NCBI GenBank assembly: GCA_900316715.1
Contig: ONEC01000001.1
Coordinates: forward strand, 16,286-80,285
Direction: 5' to 3'
Origin: an uncultured Eubacteriales bacterium
Lineage (GTDB): Bacteria > Bacillota > Clostridia > Lachnospirales > Lachnospiraceae
Length of the DNA stretch: 64,000 bases
Made by a program: the position numbers and the translations under genes. Below are positions 43,825 through 51,496 of this stretch, piece after piece; position 1 is the first letter of the stretch; each line of letters begins with the position of its first letter. Under the pieces are notes generated by a model, which searched no databases, was not told the origin of the DNA, and saw nothing but the letters and a program-made list of their open reading frames with translations.

Positions 43825-44247
43825 CTACGGACCTACACTGATATATATGCACTCAGATTCTCCGAATCTATGTTCCTCTGATGCCTCTATAACACCGTTT
43901 CTTCCAACTGAAATTTCAAACATATTGATTCCTGAATCTATGCTTTTTATTTCAATATCGGCAGTATAATGTTCATAGTCATTTGTCTTAAAAACATCGA
44001 TTATAAATTTCTGATTATTCGCAACAAATGTATACTTATATTTTCCATACATAGCTATATGTGAGAATTTTGTCGAATGTCTGCTCACAGTCTTTCCACT
44101 GTTTTCTTCCTTTATGTATACAACATCAATATCGTAATCAGAATCTATTCTGACCGACATGCGGAAAAAATATAATAACGAAAGTCCCGCACATGCCAAT
44201 AGTATAAGTACTATTATCCAGAACTTTATAAACTTCTTTGATATCAT
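43825..44247 (-). CDS. Membrane-anchored protein of unknown function
   Basis: 140 residues from the ATG at 44245-44247 (GAGG six bases upstream). A basic start, one membrane segment (about 7-29), and an outer domain of beta character (about 35-140). No catalytic motif or lipobox. It lies 19 bases after the DUF5412-like gene and is probably co-transcribed with it and the YD-repeat lipoprotein. Function unknown. Confidence 0.75.
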   Translation of the reverse strand: MISKKFIKFWIIVLILLACAGLSLLYFFRMSVRIDSDYDIDVVYIKEENSGKTVSRHSTKFSHIAMYGKYKYTFVANNQKFIIDVFKTNDYEHYTADIEIKSIDSGINMFEISVGRNGVIEASEEHRFGESECIYISVGP

Positions 44248-44266
44248 TTCACGCCTCACAATTTAC

Positions 44267-44647
44267 TTAATTATCTGTCAGTTTTATATAATAGTTATCA
44301 TTACTGTACTTATCTCTCTGTGGCGATGCTACATACAGTCTGATCTCATCGTCTGATATCCATTCAACTTCCCATCCAACGGATTCCATAAAGCCCGGCT
44401 TATTCGTCTCAAATATCATCTCGCCGTCAAGAAAAACAAAAGGGCGACTCACATAATCATACTTTATCGTAATCGTACGGTTGCCCGACGGTGATGTAAA
44501 GTCCTGCGTTGTCTCATATTCTATATCTGAACATGCAGCTGCAAATGTGATCATAAAGACCAATAAGGATGCAATAAACACGACCAGTTTGCTTTTTATA
44601 AATTTGTTTTTCTTCATTTTGTCATTCTTCATCTTGTCATTCTTCAT
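44267..44647 (-). CDS. DUF5412-like secreted protein
   Basis: 126 residues from the ATG at 44645-44647 (GGAGG seven bases upstream). The start carries a 15-base tandem repeat giving MKNDKMKNDKMKKNK, then a hydrophobic signal (about 18-38) ending AAAC, an imperfect lipobox. The outer part, with DFTSPSGNRTITIKYDYVSRPF and WISDDEIRLYV, resembles DUF5412 domains. Possibly a lipoprotein. No function known. Confidence 0.7.
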   Translation of the reverse strand: MKNDKMKNDKMKKNKFIKSKLVVFIASLLVFMITFAAACSDIEYETTQDFTSPSGNRTITIKYDYVSRPFVFLDGEMIFETNKPGFMESVGWEVEWISDDEIRLYVASPQRDKYSNDNYYIKLTDN

Positions 44648-44682
44648 CTCTAAACCTCCACATATACGCATTAAACTTCCCC

Positions 44683-45708
44683 TTAGTAATACGTATACTC
44701 ATACTCTTCTGTAATATCTACAGGCAGACTGGATCTAAATGGTGAATAGTCTTCTTTATGCATCTTGAGTAAATAGCCATACTCATTATATTCAGCTATA
44801 TATTCTGTAAAAAAGCCCTTACTATGTATCAGGCGCCCGGAATCATCGTACTCATAGAAAATCTGCATTTGTTCTTCTCTGCCACCTGACGAACTATAAC
44901 TTGCCGTCGCCAGTCCCTTGTCATTATAGACTGTTCTGCTATGCTGCTGTTCACTTCCATCTTCACCATAACGTATCGTTTCTTCCAGGCCATACTCATT
45001 ATACTTATATTCTGTTTGTGCATGCACCTCTTCGTCTGCATTGCAGAACTCCTCAAGTATCTTACGTTCTTCGTCATCGTAGGTTTCAATATAAACACTG
45101 TCATGTGAGATGTCCTTCATCTTTTTAAGCTTTCCTGCTTCATCATATTCATATATCCAGCGTCTATATACATATCCATCATCCTGATTAAAATGAACCT
45201 TTTCAGTGCAGCGGCCATTTTCGTCATATGTATATTCAGTATAATTAGTGCTTCCATCATTGTAGTAAAATGTATTTGAAAACAGAAGCCCATCCCTGTA
45301 AATGTACTCTTCCTGCAGGCTGCAGTCTTCTTCACTGTCTCCATCATACACTTCAAGAACATTGCCTTCTTCGTCATAGACAGTTTTTCTGTAAAGGATT
45401 GGCTTACCATCTACTCCTGTAAATGTATAAGTACATTCATTTCCTCTTTCGTCATAGGTATAAGTGTATGTTCCCTGTACCTTTCCATCTTTATCATAAT
45501 CCGTTACTTTAAGTTTATTTCCGTCCCTATCATACTCAGTAATACTATAGTCTCCCGATTCCTGTGTAGCTTTACACTCTTTTATCGCCGGCATATTTAC
45601 GGTCTCTTCACTTTCGGCAGTAACAGTATCTTTCTCTTTATTCTTAATTCCGCATCCAACAAGGCAGAATATAACTGCGAGTATAAGTGTAATTCTTGCA
45701 ATTCGCAT
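44683..45708 (-). CDS. YD-repeat (RHS-like) lipoprotein
   Basis: 341 residues from the ATG at 45706-45708 (GGAGG eight bases upstream). A lipoprotein signal ends in FCLVGC (lipobox LVGC). The rest is about ten YD-type repeats, such as YTYDERGNECTYTF, EYTYDENGRCTEKV and YKYNEYGLEETI, which build an elongated beta structure on the cell surface. It has no toxin tip or RHS core, so it is not a full RHS toxin. It is controlled by a promoter that overlaps a perfect palindrome (45752-45772). The two membrane-anchored genes follow. Confidence 0.88.
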   Translation of the reverse strand: MRIARITLILAVIFCLVGCGIKNKEKDTVTAESEETVNMPAIKECKATQESGDYSITEYDRDGNKLKVTDYDKDGKVQGTYTYTYDERGNECTYTFTGVDGKPILYRKTVYDEEGNVLEVYDGDSEEDCSLQEEYIYRDGLLFSNTFYYNDGSTNYTEYTYDENGRCTEKVHFNQDDGYVYRRWIYEYDEAGKLKKMKDISHDSVYIETYDDEERKILEEFCNADEEVHAQTEYKYNEYGLEETIRYGEDGSEQQHSRTVYNDKGLATASYSSSGGREEQMQIFYEYDDSGRLIHSKGFFTEYIAEYNEYGYLLKMHKEDYSPFRSSLPVDITEEYEYTYY

Positions 45709-45751
45709 ATAGTATTCCTCCTCTCCTGCAAAACATAGTATCTGATCTTTC

Positions 45752-45798
45752 ATATTATCATTATGATAATATCATACCATAAAAAAATGATTTGTCAA
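45752..45798 (-). promoter_or_regulatory. Promoter with palindromic operator of the YD lipoprotein gene
   Basis: Minus strand TTGACA (45793-45798), 16 bases, TATGAT (45771-45776). The perfect palindrome ATATTATCAT-N-ATGATAATAT (45752-45772) covers the edge of the -10 and the transcription start, an ideal repressor site. A second, 7-base inverted repeat (45803-45826) lies just upstream. The regulator is not known. Confidence 0.75.
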
Positions 45799-45849
45799 TA
45801 GCAATCTGTAGAATTTACCACAGATTCCTATTAACAAACCAAGCCACAC

Positions 45850-46605
45850 TTATATATATCTCTTTATGCTGATATATAACTTATCTTTTCTTGTTGTTCC
45901 ACCTTCGCTTTCAAAGATGAACTTTCCTTTGCCTCTTACAGATACTATATCTCCTGCCTTAAGGCTCTTGGCATTTCCTGTCATCTCGCGTCCGTTTATA
46001 TAAACCCTTCCTTCGGATATACATCTCACAGCCAGATCTCTTGACAGATTATAGACCTTCGCAATTACAGCATCCAGTCTGTTGCTGCTGACTATTATGC
46101 TTTCTTCAGAAAACTTCGGTGCCAGCTGCTCAGGTACTTCGCTGCATTTCTCTACTTTTACACTGGTATGTTTGACTTTGTTCAGAGTCTCGGTAATATA
46201 ATCGCCGATTGAGTCCGCAGTAAAGACATATGCCTCGTTATCTCTCACGACGATATCACCGATTTTGGTTCTCTCAAGTCCCAATCCTATAAGGGATCCG
46301 AGAAAATCTCTATGGGTAAGCTCATCGGAAAACTTCTTTTGAAGCGGACTTATCTTCAGAAGCAATATGGGGAAAGCTTCCTCGTAGCCCGTATTATCCG
46401 ATGAGCCAAACCTTACCATGCATCTCTCGCAGCCTTCTGTTCCTCCGGAAACAAGAGTTCCTGCGTAGGACAGGTCTCTTTCCATGTCATAAAAGTTCGA
46501 AAGCTGTGACATATCCAGAAAATCCGTAAACAGAAATCTGTTTTCAGCGTATGCCCGCTCTGCAAGTTCTTCAAATCTTCTTTTTATTGAATCATCTGAT
46601 TTCAT
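45850..46605 (-). CDS. YlmH-like S4-domain RNA-binding protein
   Basis: 251 residues from ATG 46603-46605, chosen for GGGAG six bases before it. The C-terminal S4 domain has SSNRLDAVIAKVYNLSRDLAVRCISEGRVYINGRE (about 175-210), and the N-terminal part matches YlmH (RFLFTDFLD near residue 26, then FGGS-like and PLQKKFSDELTHRDFLGSLIGLG). YlmH proteins bind ribosomes or tRNA and rescue stalled ones (family knowledge). Normally near ftsZ/divIVA; here it stands alone after the M56-M23 gene. Confidence 0.9.
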   Translation of the reverse strand: MKSDDSIKRRFEELAERAYAENRFLFTDFLDMSQLSNFYDMERDLSYAGTLVSGGTEGCERCMVRFGSSDNTGYEEAFPILLLKISPLQKKFSDELTHRDFLGSLIGLGLERTKIGDIVVRDNEAYVFTADSIGDYITETLNKVKHTSVKVEKCSEVPEQLAPKFSEESIIVSSNRLDAVIAKVYNLSRDLAVRCISEGRVYINGREMTGNAKSLKAGDIVSVRGKGKFIFESEGGTTRKDKLYISIKRYI

Positions 46606-46615
46606 AAACTGCTCC

Positions 46616-46668
46616 CTAAAATATAACAGCCCCGCCTCCGATATCAAAGGTTGGCTGTTATATCTTAG
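46616..46668 (-). repeat. Long hairpin between the M56-M23 and ylmH genes
   Basis: Minus-strand RNA: 16 base pairs (46653-46668 with 46616-46631, one G-U) around a 21-base loop that can form a small inner stem. It begins eight bases after the M56-M23 stop, and its 3' arm ends directly at the GGGAG ribosome site of the next gene. The stem ends in TTTT, so it may act as a weak terminator, or as a leader hairpin. Confidence 0.7.
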
Positions 46669-46675
46669 TTTAGTC

Positions 46676-48472
46676 TTAATATAATGTCAATGGATCTATA
46701 TACTCATCTCCGTTTTGTACTTCAAAATGCAGATGTGGTCCTGTTGAATTCCCTGTAGATCCCATATTACCTATATTCTGTCCTGCTTCAACTTTGATAC
46801 CTACCAGAGATTCGTCTTTATCCTGAAGATGGGTGTATCTGTATGTATATCCGTCATCTCCCTGAAGCACTGCATAGTTTCCTTCTTCCTCTGAAAAGCC
46901 ATATTCAGTAATTGTTCCGGAATAAGCTGCCCTTACTGCCTCACCGGGACCATTGTTGGAAACCATATCTATACCTTTATGGCTATCTTTATCGAACTGT
47001 CTTGTTATAAGGTATTCGCCTTCAAAAGGCCATACTCTTTCATTCCCTGTATCACCTTCAGTAAACACATTGTTCTCTTTATCTTCCGGCGTATTTACTA
47101 TAATTTCATACGCATCACCTGATTCATTAATTTTCAATTCACTGATTTCGTATAAAAGATAATTACCATCTTCTGTTATCTTATCACCACTCTCCAGATT
47201 AACCTTCTTATATCTTTTTCCATCAAGATTTACGAGATTCTCTTCCGCTGAATCCTGGTCAACCTCAAGAAGTAAGGTAACTGCTTTTCCATCTTCCTCT
47301 GCTTTATTCATCGTTTCAAGGATAACGCTCTCCTGAGTTGCTTCTCCCGGATATCCGTCCTTCTCATTATCCTTCAGTCTTTCCTGCCAGTTTTTCTCCT
47401 CTTCAGTTGGCTCTGCTGCTTCTGCCTCAGTTACTTCATCACTTTTTTCTTCTGATACAACAGCCTCTGTTACCTGCTGTGTTTCCTCTTCATCTACTCG
47501 TTCTGCAGCTGTTCTATCTGCTGTATCAGCCTTATCCTCCTTCGGATAAGTCAAAAATCCGATTGCCAGTGCTATGCATACACAAAATGCTATAGCTGCA
47601 ATAATAATCTTAGTCTTTTTCATTTTCAGCACGTTTTTAACCCTTTCGTTTGTTCCTATTTCACCAAACGCAACAGGGCATGCCGTAATTAGTTTTCTCG
47701 GAACACTCATATCAAGAAGCGCCTGGGAATAGGATTTTTTCATCTCAAATCCTATAATACTGATAACCTTCTCATCGCAAGCCAGCTCTATATCTCTGCT
47801 GAGCATAACATACACTGCCCAGATTACCGGATTAAACCAGTAAACTGCTGCGATAAGGAATCCCAAAGGCTTGATAAGGTGATCACCTCTTTTTATGTGA
47901 GTCTGTTCATGCTGAAGTATCATATGGAAGTTCTCTTCATCCATACCATACGGAATATATATCCTAGGTCTGATAAATCCTAAAACAAATGCTGTCTCTA
48001 TTCTGTCCGACTGGAATATGTTGTCCTTTAATCGTACTGCATCACATACTCTTCTTCTGACCATGACATATGAAATGCCTGCATATAAAAATGCAGCGGC
48101 TGCTCCCATAAGCCATATCCATGCAAGAATGCTCATTAAACCTACATGCGCATTATCTGCACTGTCTGATCTCACATCGTTATATTCCATAGAAACAGTT
48201 GTTTCATTCTTTACCTCAACATCATTTCTCTCGCTCTGCATATACTGCACTGCTTCTTCACTCTCTACTGCTATATACTCCTTAGCAGGAAGAAGACTGA
48301 AGTCACTCTCTATCGAGAGCGGAACAGCAAGCCTGATAAAAACAAGCATCCACATAAAGCATCTGATATATTTCGGCATTCTCCTAAAGACAGTTCTGAC
48401 CAAAAGACAAACTACTGCAAGGAATGTCGCCGATATGCTGATGTTCAGAATCGTGGTAAATAAACCTTCCAT
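46676..48472 (-). CDS. M56 (BlaR1-like) membrane protease fused to M23 peptidase
   Basis: 598 residues. N-terminal BlaR1/MecR1-type M56 domain with four membrane helices and the zinc motif HEQTH (188-192) plus ELACDE; a further helix at about 287-307; a Glu-rich linker; then an outer C-terminal M23/LytM domain (about 485-598) with SHKGIDM and HLHFEV. BlaR1 has a beta-lactam sensor in that place. A wall-binding or wall-cleaving domain therefore seems to feed the M56 protease that destroys the BlaI-type repressor. Its start lies one base after the repressor's stop. Confidence 0.92.
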   Translation of the reverse strand: MEGLFTTILNISISATFLAVVCLLVRTVFRRMPKYIRCFMWMLVFIRLAVPLSIESDFSLLPAKEYIAVESEEAVQYMQSERNDVEVKNETTVSMEYNDVRSDSADNAHVGLMSILAWIWLMGAAAAFLYAGISYVMVRRRVCDAVRLKDNIFQSDRIETAFVLGFIRPRIYIPYGMDEENFHMILQHEQTHIKRGDHLIKPLGFLIAAVYWFNPVIWAVYVMLSRDIELACDEKVISIIGFEMKKSYSQALLDMSVPRKLITACPVAFGEIGTNERVKNVLKMKKTKIIIAAIAFCVCIALAIGFLTYPKEDKADTADRTAAERVDEEETQQVTEAVVSEEKSDEVTEAEAAEPTEEEKNWQERLKDNEKDGYPGEATQESVILETMNKAEEDGKAVTLLLEVDQDSAEENLVNLDGKRYKKVNLESGDKITEDGNYLLYEISELKINESGDAYEIIVNTPEDKENNVFTEGDTGNERVWPFEGEYLITRQFDKDSHKGIDMVSNNGPGEAVRAAYSGTITEYGFSEEEGNYAVLQGDDGYTYRYTHLQDKDESLVGIKVEAGQNIGNMGSTGNSTGPHLHFEVQNGDEYIDPLTLY

Positions 48473-48473
48473 A

Positions 48474-48836
48474 CTAGCTCTCCTTATAATCGTCGATCAT
48501 CTTCTGTATCTCGTCTATTTCCTTCTTCGTGAGTTTTCTGTTTCTGGTAAATGCAGCGAGAAACTGTGGTACATTTCCATCGAAGGTTCTTTCCACAACC
48601 TCGTCAACCTCTGCAGCCTGCACCTCTTCCTTTGTTACAAGAGAAGTGATGACTGCCTTCTCACTTTTTACAACGCCTCTTTCAGTGAGTCGTTTGATAA
48701 CCGTATAAGTCGTAGCCTTCTTCCATCCAAGCTCTGCCTCGCAAAGCTTAGCCAGCTCTGTACTTTTGATTGGTTCATGCTCCCATAATATCAGACAAAA
48801 TCTGTATTCACTTTCAAAAACCTTTGGTGTACTCAT
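48474..48836 (-). CDS. BlaI/MecI-family transcriptional repressor
   Basis: 120 residues from the ATG at 48834-48836 (GGGA upstream); a GTG 27 bases before is weaker. Winged helix with VFESEYRFCLILWEHEPIKSTELAKL, KKATTYTVIKRLTERGVV, and the dimerisation tail. In BlaI/MecI the repressor is cut by the M56 partner, which is encoded next. Two 16-base operators lie in the promoter region (48910-48953), so autorepression is expected. Confidence 0.93.
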   Translation of the reverse strand: MSTPKVFESEYRFCLILWEHEPIKSTELAKLCEAELGWKKATTYTVIKRLTERGVVKSEKAVITSLVTKEEVQAAEVDEVVERTFDGNVPQFLAAFTRNRKLTKKEIDEIQKMIDDYKES

Positions 48837-48909
48837 TTTCATTCCCTTAATGTGATAATTCACAATCCTTCATATGCGCATATTCACCGTGCACGTCTGC
48901 ACGTAAAAA

Positions 48910-48965
48910 GTCGAACGCATTCGACCTCATGATTGAAGTCTAACACGTTCGACCAATAGTGTCAA
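48910..48965 (-). promoter_or_regulatory. Promoter and twin operators of the BlaI/M56-M23 operon
   Basis: Minus strand TTGACA (48960-48965), 17 bases, TAGACT (48937-48942). Operator 1 (48938-48953, GTCTAA-N4-TTCGAC) overlaps spacer and -10; operator 2 (48910-48925, GTCGAA-N4-TTCGAC) lies downstream of the start point. Centres are 28 bases apart. The core differs from the TACA-N2-TGTA seen in staphylococcal bla/mec operators. Confidence 0.82.
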
Positions 48966-48987
48966 TTAAGAAATTATGAAGATTCAT

Positions 48988-49293
48988 TCACATTTTATAA
49001 TCTACATCATCTTCGAATATGAATGTAATCTCTTCGTACTCTTCGCATATATCCTCACATAATCTTCGGAACTTATGGGCGTAGTCTCTCATATCAGCAG
49101 CCATATCGTCCAGACCGACTATGCGGATAACCTTGTCTGTATAATCTTCAGTAAGTATGTCATAGAGTGCATCCAGATTGTTTCCGTAATAATCCGGAAC
49201 TTCTATTCCCTCGCGAACTCTGTCATGGAATTCTTCCTTGTCGGAAACTCCTGTAAAGTCTATTGTATAATCTTCTTCGTCATCAATATACAT
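48988..49293 (-). CDS. Barstar-family immunity protein
   Basis: 101 residues from ATG 49291-49293. YYGNNLDALYDILTEDY is the barstar signature near the barnase-binding helix, and the acidic residues expected to plug the RNase active site are abundant (pI clearly acidic). No signal peptide, so cytoplasmic. It follows the barnase-type gene by nine bases, as in toxin-immunity pairs. The start has AGG at eight bases. Confidence 0.92.
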   Translation of the reverse strand: MYIDDEEDYTIDFTGVSDKEEFHDRVREGIEVPDYYGNNLDALYDILTEDYTDKVIRIVGLDDMAADMRDYAHKFRRLCEDICEEYEEITFIFEDDVDYKM

Positions 49294-49302
49294 CGCCGGC
49301 AC

Positions 49303-49989
49303 CTACCTTTCTTCACCATAAAGAAGTTCAAAGGTTTCATAGTGATCTTCCGTATAGTATATTCTTCCATCATCAGAATATACTATTCTCTTGGCACCTC
49401 TTTTCTTCTTGCCCTTAGTATCTATATCACATTCATGATACTTTCCGTAGTCAGGAAGAACACCTTCTCTGTTGCCGAATACATCTCCACCGATGCTTTT
49501 CCCCGGTGCATAATCCTCAAGAGAGCCACCACTCCATCCAAGCTTCTTTGCTTCTTTCTTGGTTATGAAATTTGATGGAAGCTCGTTATACAGATGAAGA
49601 TAAAGTGCCACATCTTCTTTTGAAGTATAAGTGCCATCCTTATCAAGCGTCTCCTCGGACGCCTCAGTTGCAGCCTCTGTCGTGGCTTCTGTTGTTACCT
49701 CAGTCGAAGCCTCTGTCGTGGCCTCTGTCACAGCTTCTGTTGCAGCCTCGGTTGTGGTTTCTGTCGCAGCCTCTGTCGTGGCCTCGGTTGTGGCTTCAGT
49801 TGTCGCCTCGGTCGTAGCCTCGGTTGCGGCTTCTGTTACAGCCTCGGTCGTTACAACTACCAGCGACTCGGTGGTGGCCTGTGCCTTCTTCTTGCCGCAG
49901 CCTGCCGGAACAAACATAAGAAGCATGACCATGATAAGGCCAAGCGCTGCACGAATCATATTTATATTTCGGCTCTTTCCATCTTTCAT
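49303..49989 (-). CDS. Lipoprotein barnase-family ribonuclease with Thr/Ala/Glu spacer
   Basis: 228 residues from the ATG at 49987-49989 (AAGGAG six bases upstream). A lipoprotein signal ends in PAGC (C31). Residues about 40-118 are tandem short repeats of the type ATTEA, a flexible spacer. Residues about 125-228 are a barnase-type RNase: YLHLYNELPSNFITKKEAKKLGW, FGNREGVLP, the catalytic Glu in YHECDID, Arg in KRIVYSDDG and the His in YTEDHYETF. So a cell-surface-anchored RNase with its immunity gene next to it. It may act as a contact toxin or a nutrient RNase (inferred). Confidence 0.9.
   Translation of the reverse strand: MKDGKSRNINMIRAALGLIMVMLLMFVPAGCGKKKAQATTESLVVVTTEAVTEAATEATTEATTEATTEATTEAATETTTEAATEAVTEATTEASTEVTTEATTEAATEASEETLDKDGTYTSKEDVALYLHLYNELPSNFITKKEAKKLGWSGGSLEDYAPGKSIGGDVFGNREGVLPDYGKYHECDIDTKGKKKRGAKRIVYSDDGRIYYTEDHYETFELLYGEER
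49632..49865. repeat. Short tandem repeats encoding the RNase spacer
   Basis: About 230 bases are built from degenerate 12-15-base units (GCCTC-GGTTGTGGC and variants on the plus strand) coding for repeats of ATTEA. Such runs expand and shrink by slippage. They lie inside the barnase-type gene and are not CRISPR repeats. Confidence 0.8.
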
Positions 49990-49999
49990 AAAGTTCTCC

Positions 50000-51370
50000 T
50001 TATTCAACCATGGCTGGTGCATCAAAGTTTCTGCTCAGCTTCCTGAATGTAACGATAAAAAGTATTATTGAAAGGGCTGCAGCCAGATAATCTGTTACAG
50101 GCTGTGCCATAGCGGCCATCCTTGCTGTATGGAATAAATTTGTAAATACATAAAGTGTCGGCAGATACAGAATTCCCTGTCTTGATATGGACAGTATAAG
50201 TGAAGGAAGCATAGCTCCCGTGGACTGTATCGCATTTATCATAACAAACAGAATACCTATTACCGGTCCTGCCAGAATATATGTCCTCGAAAACTCCATT
50301 CCGTATCCGAAGGCATCCGGATTATCCAGGAACGTGGTAACCAGCGGTCCTGCAAATGTATAGCATACAAATGTCATGATAAGACTTAAGATAAATGCAA
50401 ATGCCAGTGAAAATTTCAGCACAGACATGTATCGCGTCTTCATCTTTGCACCGAAACAGTACCCGAGAAGAGGCTGTACTCCGGAACCGAGACCTATAAG
50501 CAGCATGACCGCTATCATGTTGACCTTCATGGCAACACCGAGACCGGCAACCGCCATATCACCGTAGTCCTTCATAACATTATTGATGATTATATTCGAG
50601 GCACTCATCAGTATACTGTTCAGAGAGGCCGGCACACCTATGGCGAAAACTCCCGCCGCTATCCCGTGACCTGCTCTGTAATGCTTCGGTTTGATGGATA
50701 ACATGGTTTTCGGTGACAGAAGATGTATCAGATAGAAAACCGCCGAAACAAGATTTCCGAGAACCGTTGCTATAGCCGCTCCGGCAACATTCCACTTGAA
50801 TCCCAGGATCATGATCGGATCAAATATGATGTTTACCAGATTACCGATGATAACTCCGGCCATCGCAGTTTTTGCATGTCCTTCCGCACGGAGTACATTA
50901 CTGAAGATATTACTCATGATGAGAAACGGAATTCCGAGCGCAACTATTTCCAGATACTGCTTTGTATATTCTATACTTTCCTCACTTGCACCTACTCCCC
51001 ATGAGATAGGTTCCGCAAAGATAACTATTGCTATAGTTGATATTATTCCTACCACCAGTCCCGTCCAGAAACAGAAACTGGATATCTTCTTCGCCTTATC
51101 AAAATCTCCCTGACCGAGACTTCTTGATATAAAGGATGTTCCTCCTATACCGAAGAGCATTCCTATTGCCATGAAGATCAGGAATACCGGAGTTGCGAGC
51201 GATACTGCCGCAAACATCAGTGCATCCTTCGTCTGTCCTATGAAGAAGGCATCAGCTAAGTTATATACAAGAACCATTATCATACTGATTATCGAAGGGA
51301 TAACATTACTGATTACCGCCTTCGGAACAGGTGCATATCTGAATATTTCTATATTTTTCTCGTTATTCAT
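50000..51370 (-). CDS. MATE-family efflux transporter
   Basis: 456 residues with twelve membrane helices. Internal duplication, GGTSFISRSLGQGDFDKAK near 90, and LGSGVQPLLGYCFGAKMKTR in the second half are typical of MATE proteins, which export drugs or cations using Na+ or H+. It lies 10 bases before the RNase gene, so these may be co-transcribed. AAGGA lies about 11 bases from the ATG. Confidence 0.92.
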   Translation of the reverse strand: MNNEKNIEIFRYAPVPKAVISNVIPSIISMIMVLVYNLADAFFIGQTKDALMFAAVSLATPVFLIFMAIGMLFGIGGTSFISRSLGQGDFDKAKKISSFCFWTGLVVGIISTIAIVIFAEPISWGVGASEESIEYTKQYLEIVALGIPFLIMSNIFSNVLRAEGHAKTAMAGVIIGNLVNIIFDPIMILGFKWNVAGAAIATVLGNLVSAVFYLIHLLSPKTMLSIKPKHYRAGHGIAAGVFAIGVPASLNSILMSASNIIINNVMKDYGDMAVAGLGVAMKVNMIAVMLLIGLGSGVQPLLGYCFGAKMKTRYMSVLKFSLAFAFILSLIMTFVCYTFAGPLVTTFLDNPDAFGYGMEFSRTYILAGPVIGILFVMINAIQSTGAMLPSLILSISRQGILYLPTLYVFTNLFHTARMAAMAQPVTDYLAAALSIILFIVTFRKLSRNFDAPAMVE

Positions 51371-51420
51371 TTAAAAACATATCCTTTATTAGATTCCCCC
51401 ATTACCCCTGTGGTAAATTG

Positions 51421-51453
51421 TGCCCCTGAGCAACCGTCGTCATCTCAGGGGCA
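51421..51453. repeat. Perfect 10-base inverted repeat in the purB-MATE gap
   Basis: TGCCCCTGAG (51421-51430) and CTCAGGGGCA (51444-51453) around 13 bases. It lies 44 bases after the purB stop. No T-run follows on either strand, so it may be a terminator without U-tract, an operator, or a processing hairpin. Confidence 0.6.
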
Positions 51454-51496
51454 TAGCATATCAGGTCATCTTTCGTAAAAACCCTCATCTAACATA

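Noticed and set aside
44683-45708. RHS-type polymorphic toxin
   Set aside because: YD repeats are present but there is no RHS core, no toxin tip and no immunity gene after it.
49632-49865. CRISPR-like array
   Set aside because: The units are 12-15 bases, in frame and without unique spacers; they code for a protein spacer.
49631-50071. Repetitive Ala/Ser/Val-rich frame on the plus strand
   Set aside because: It is the antisense reading of the RNase spacer repeats; the minus strand has a lipoprotein signal and a complete barnase domain.
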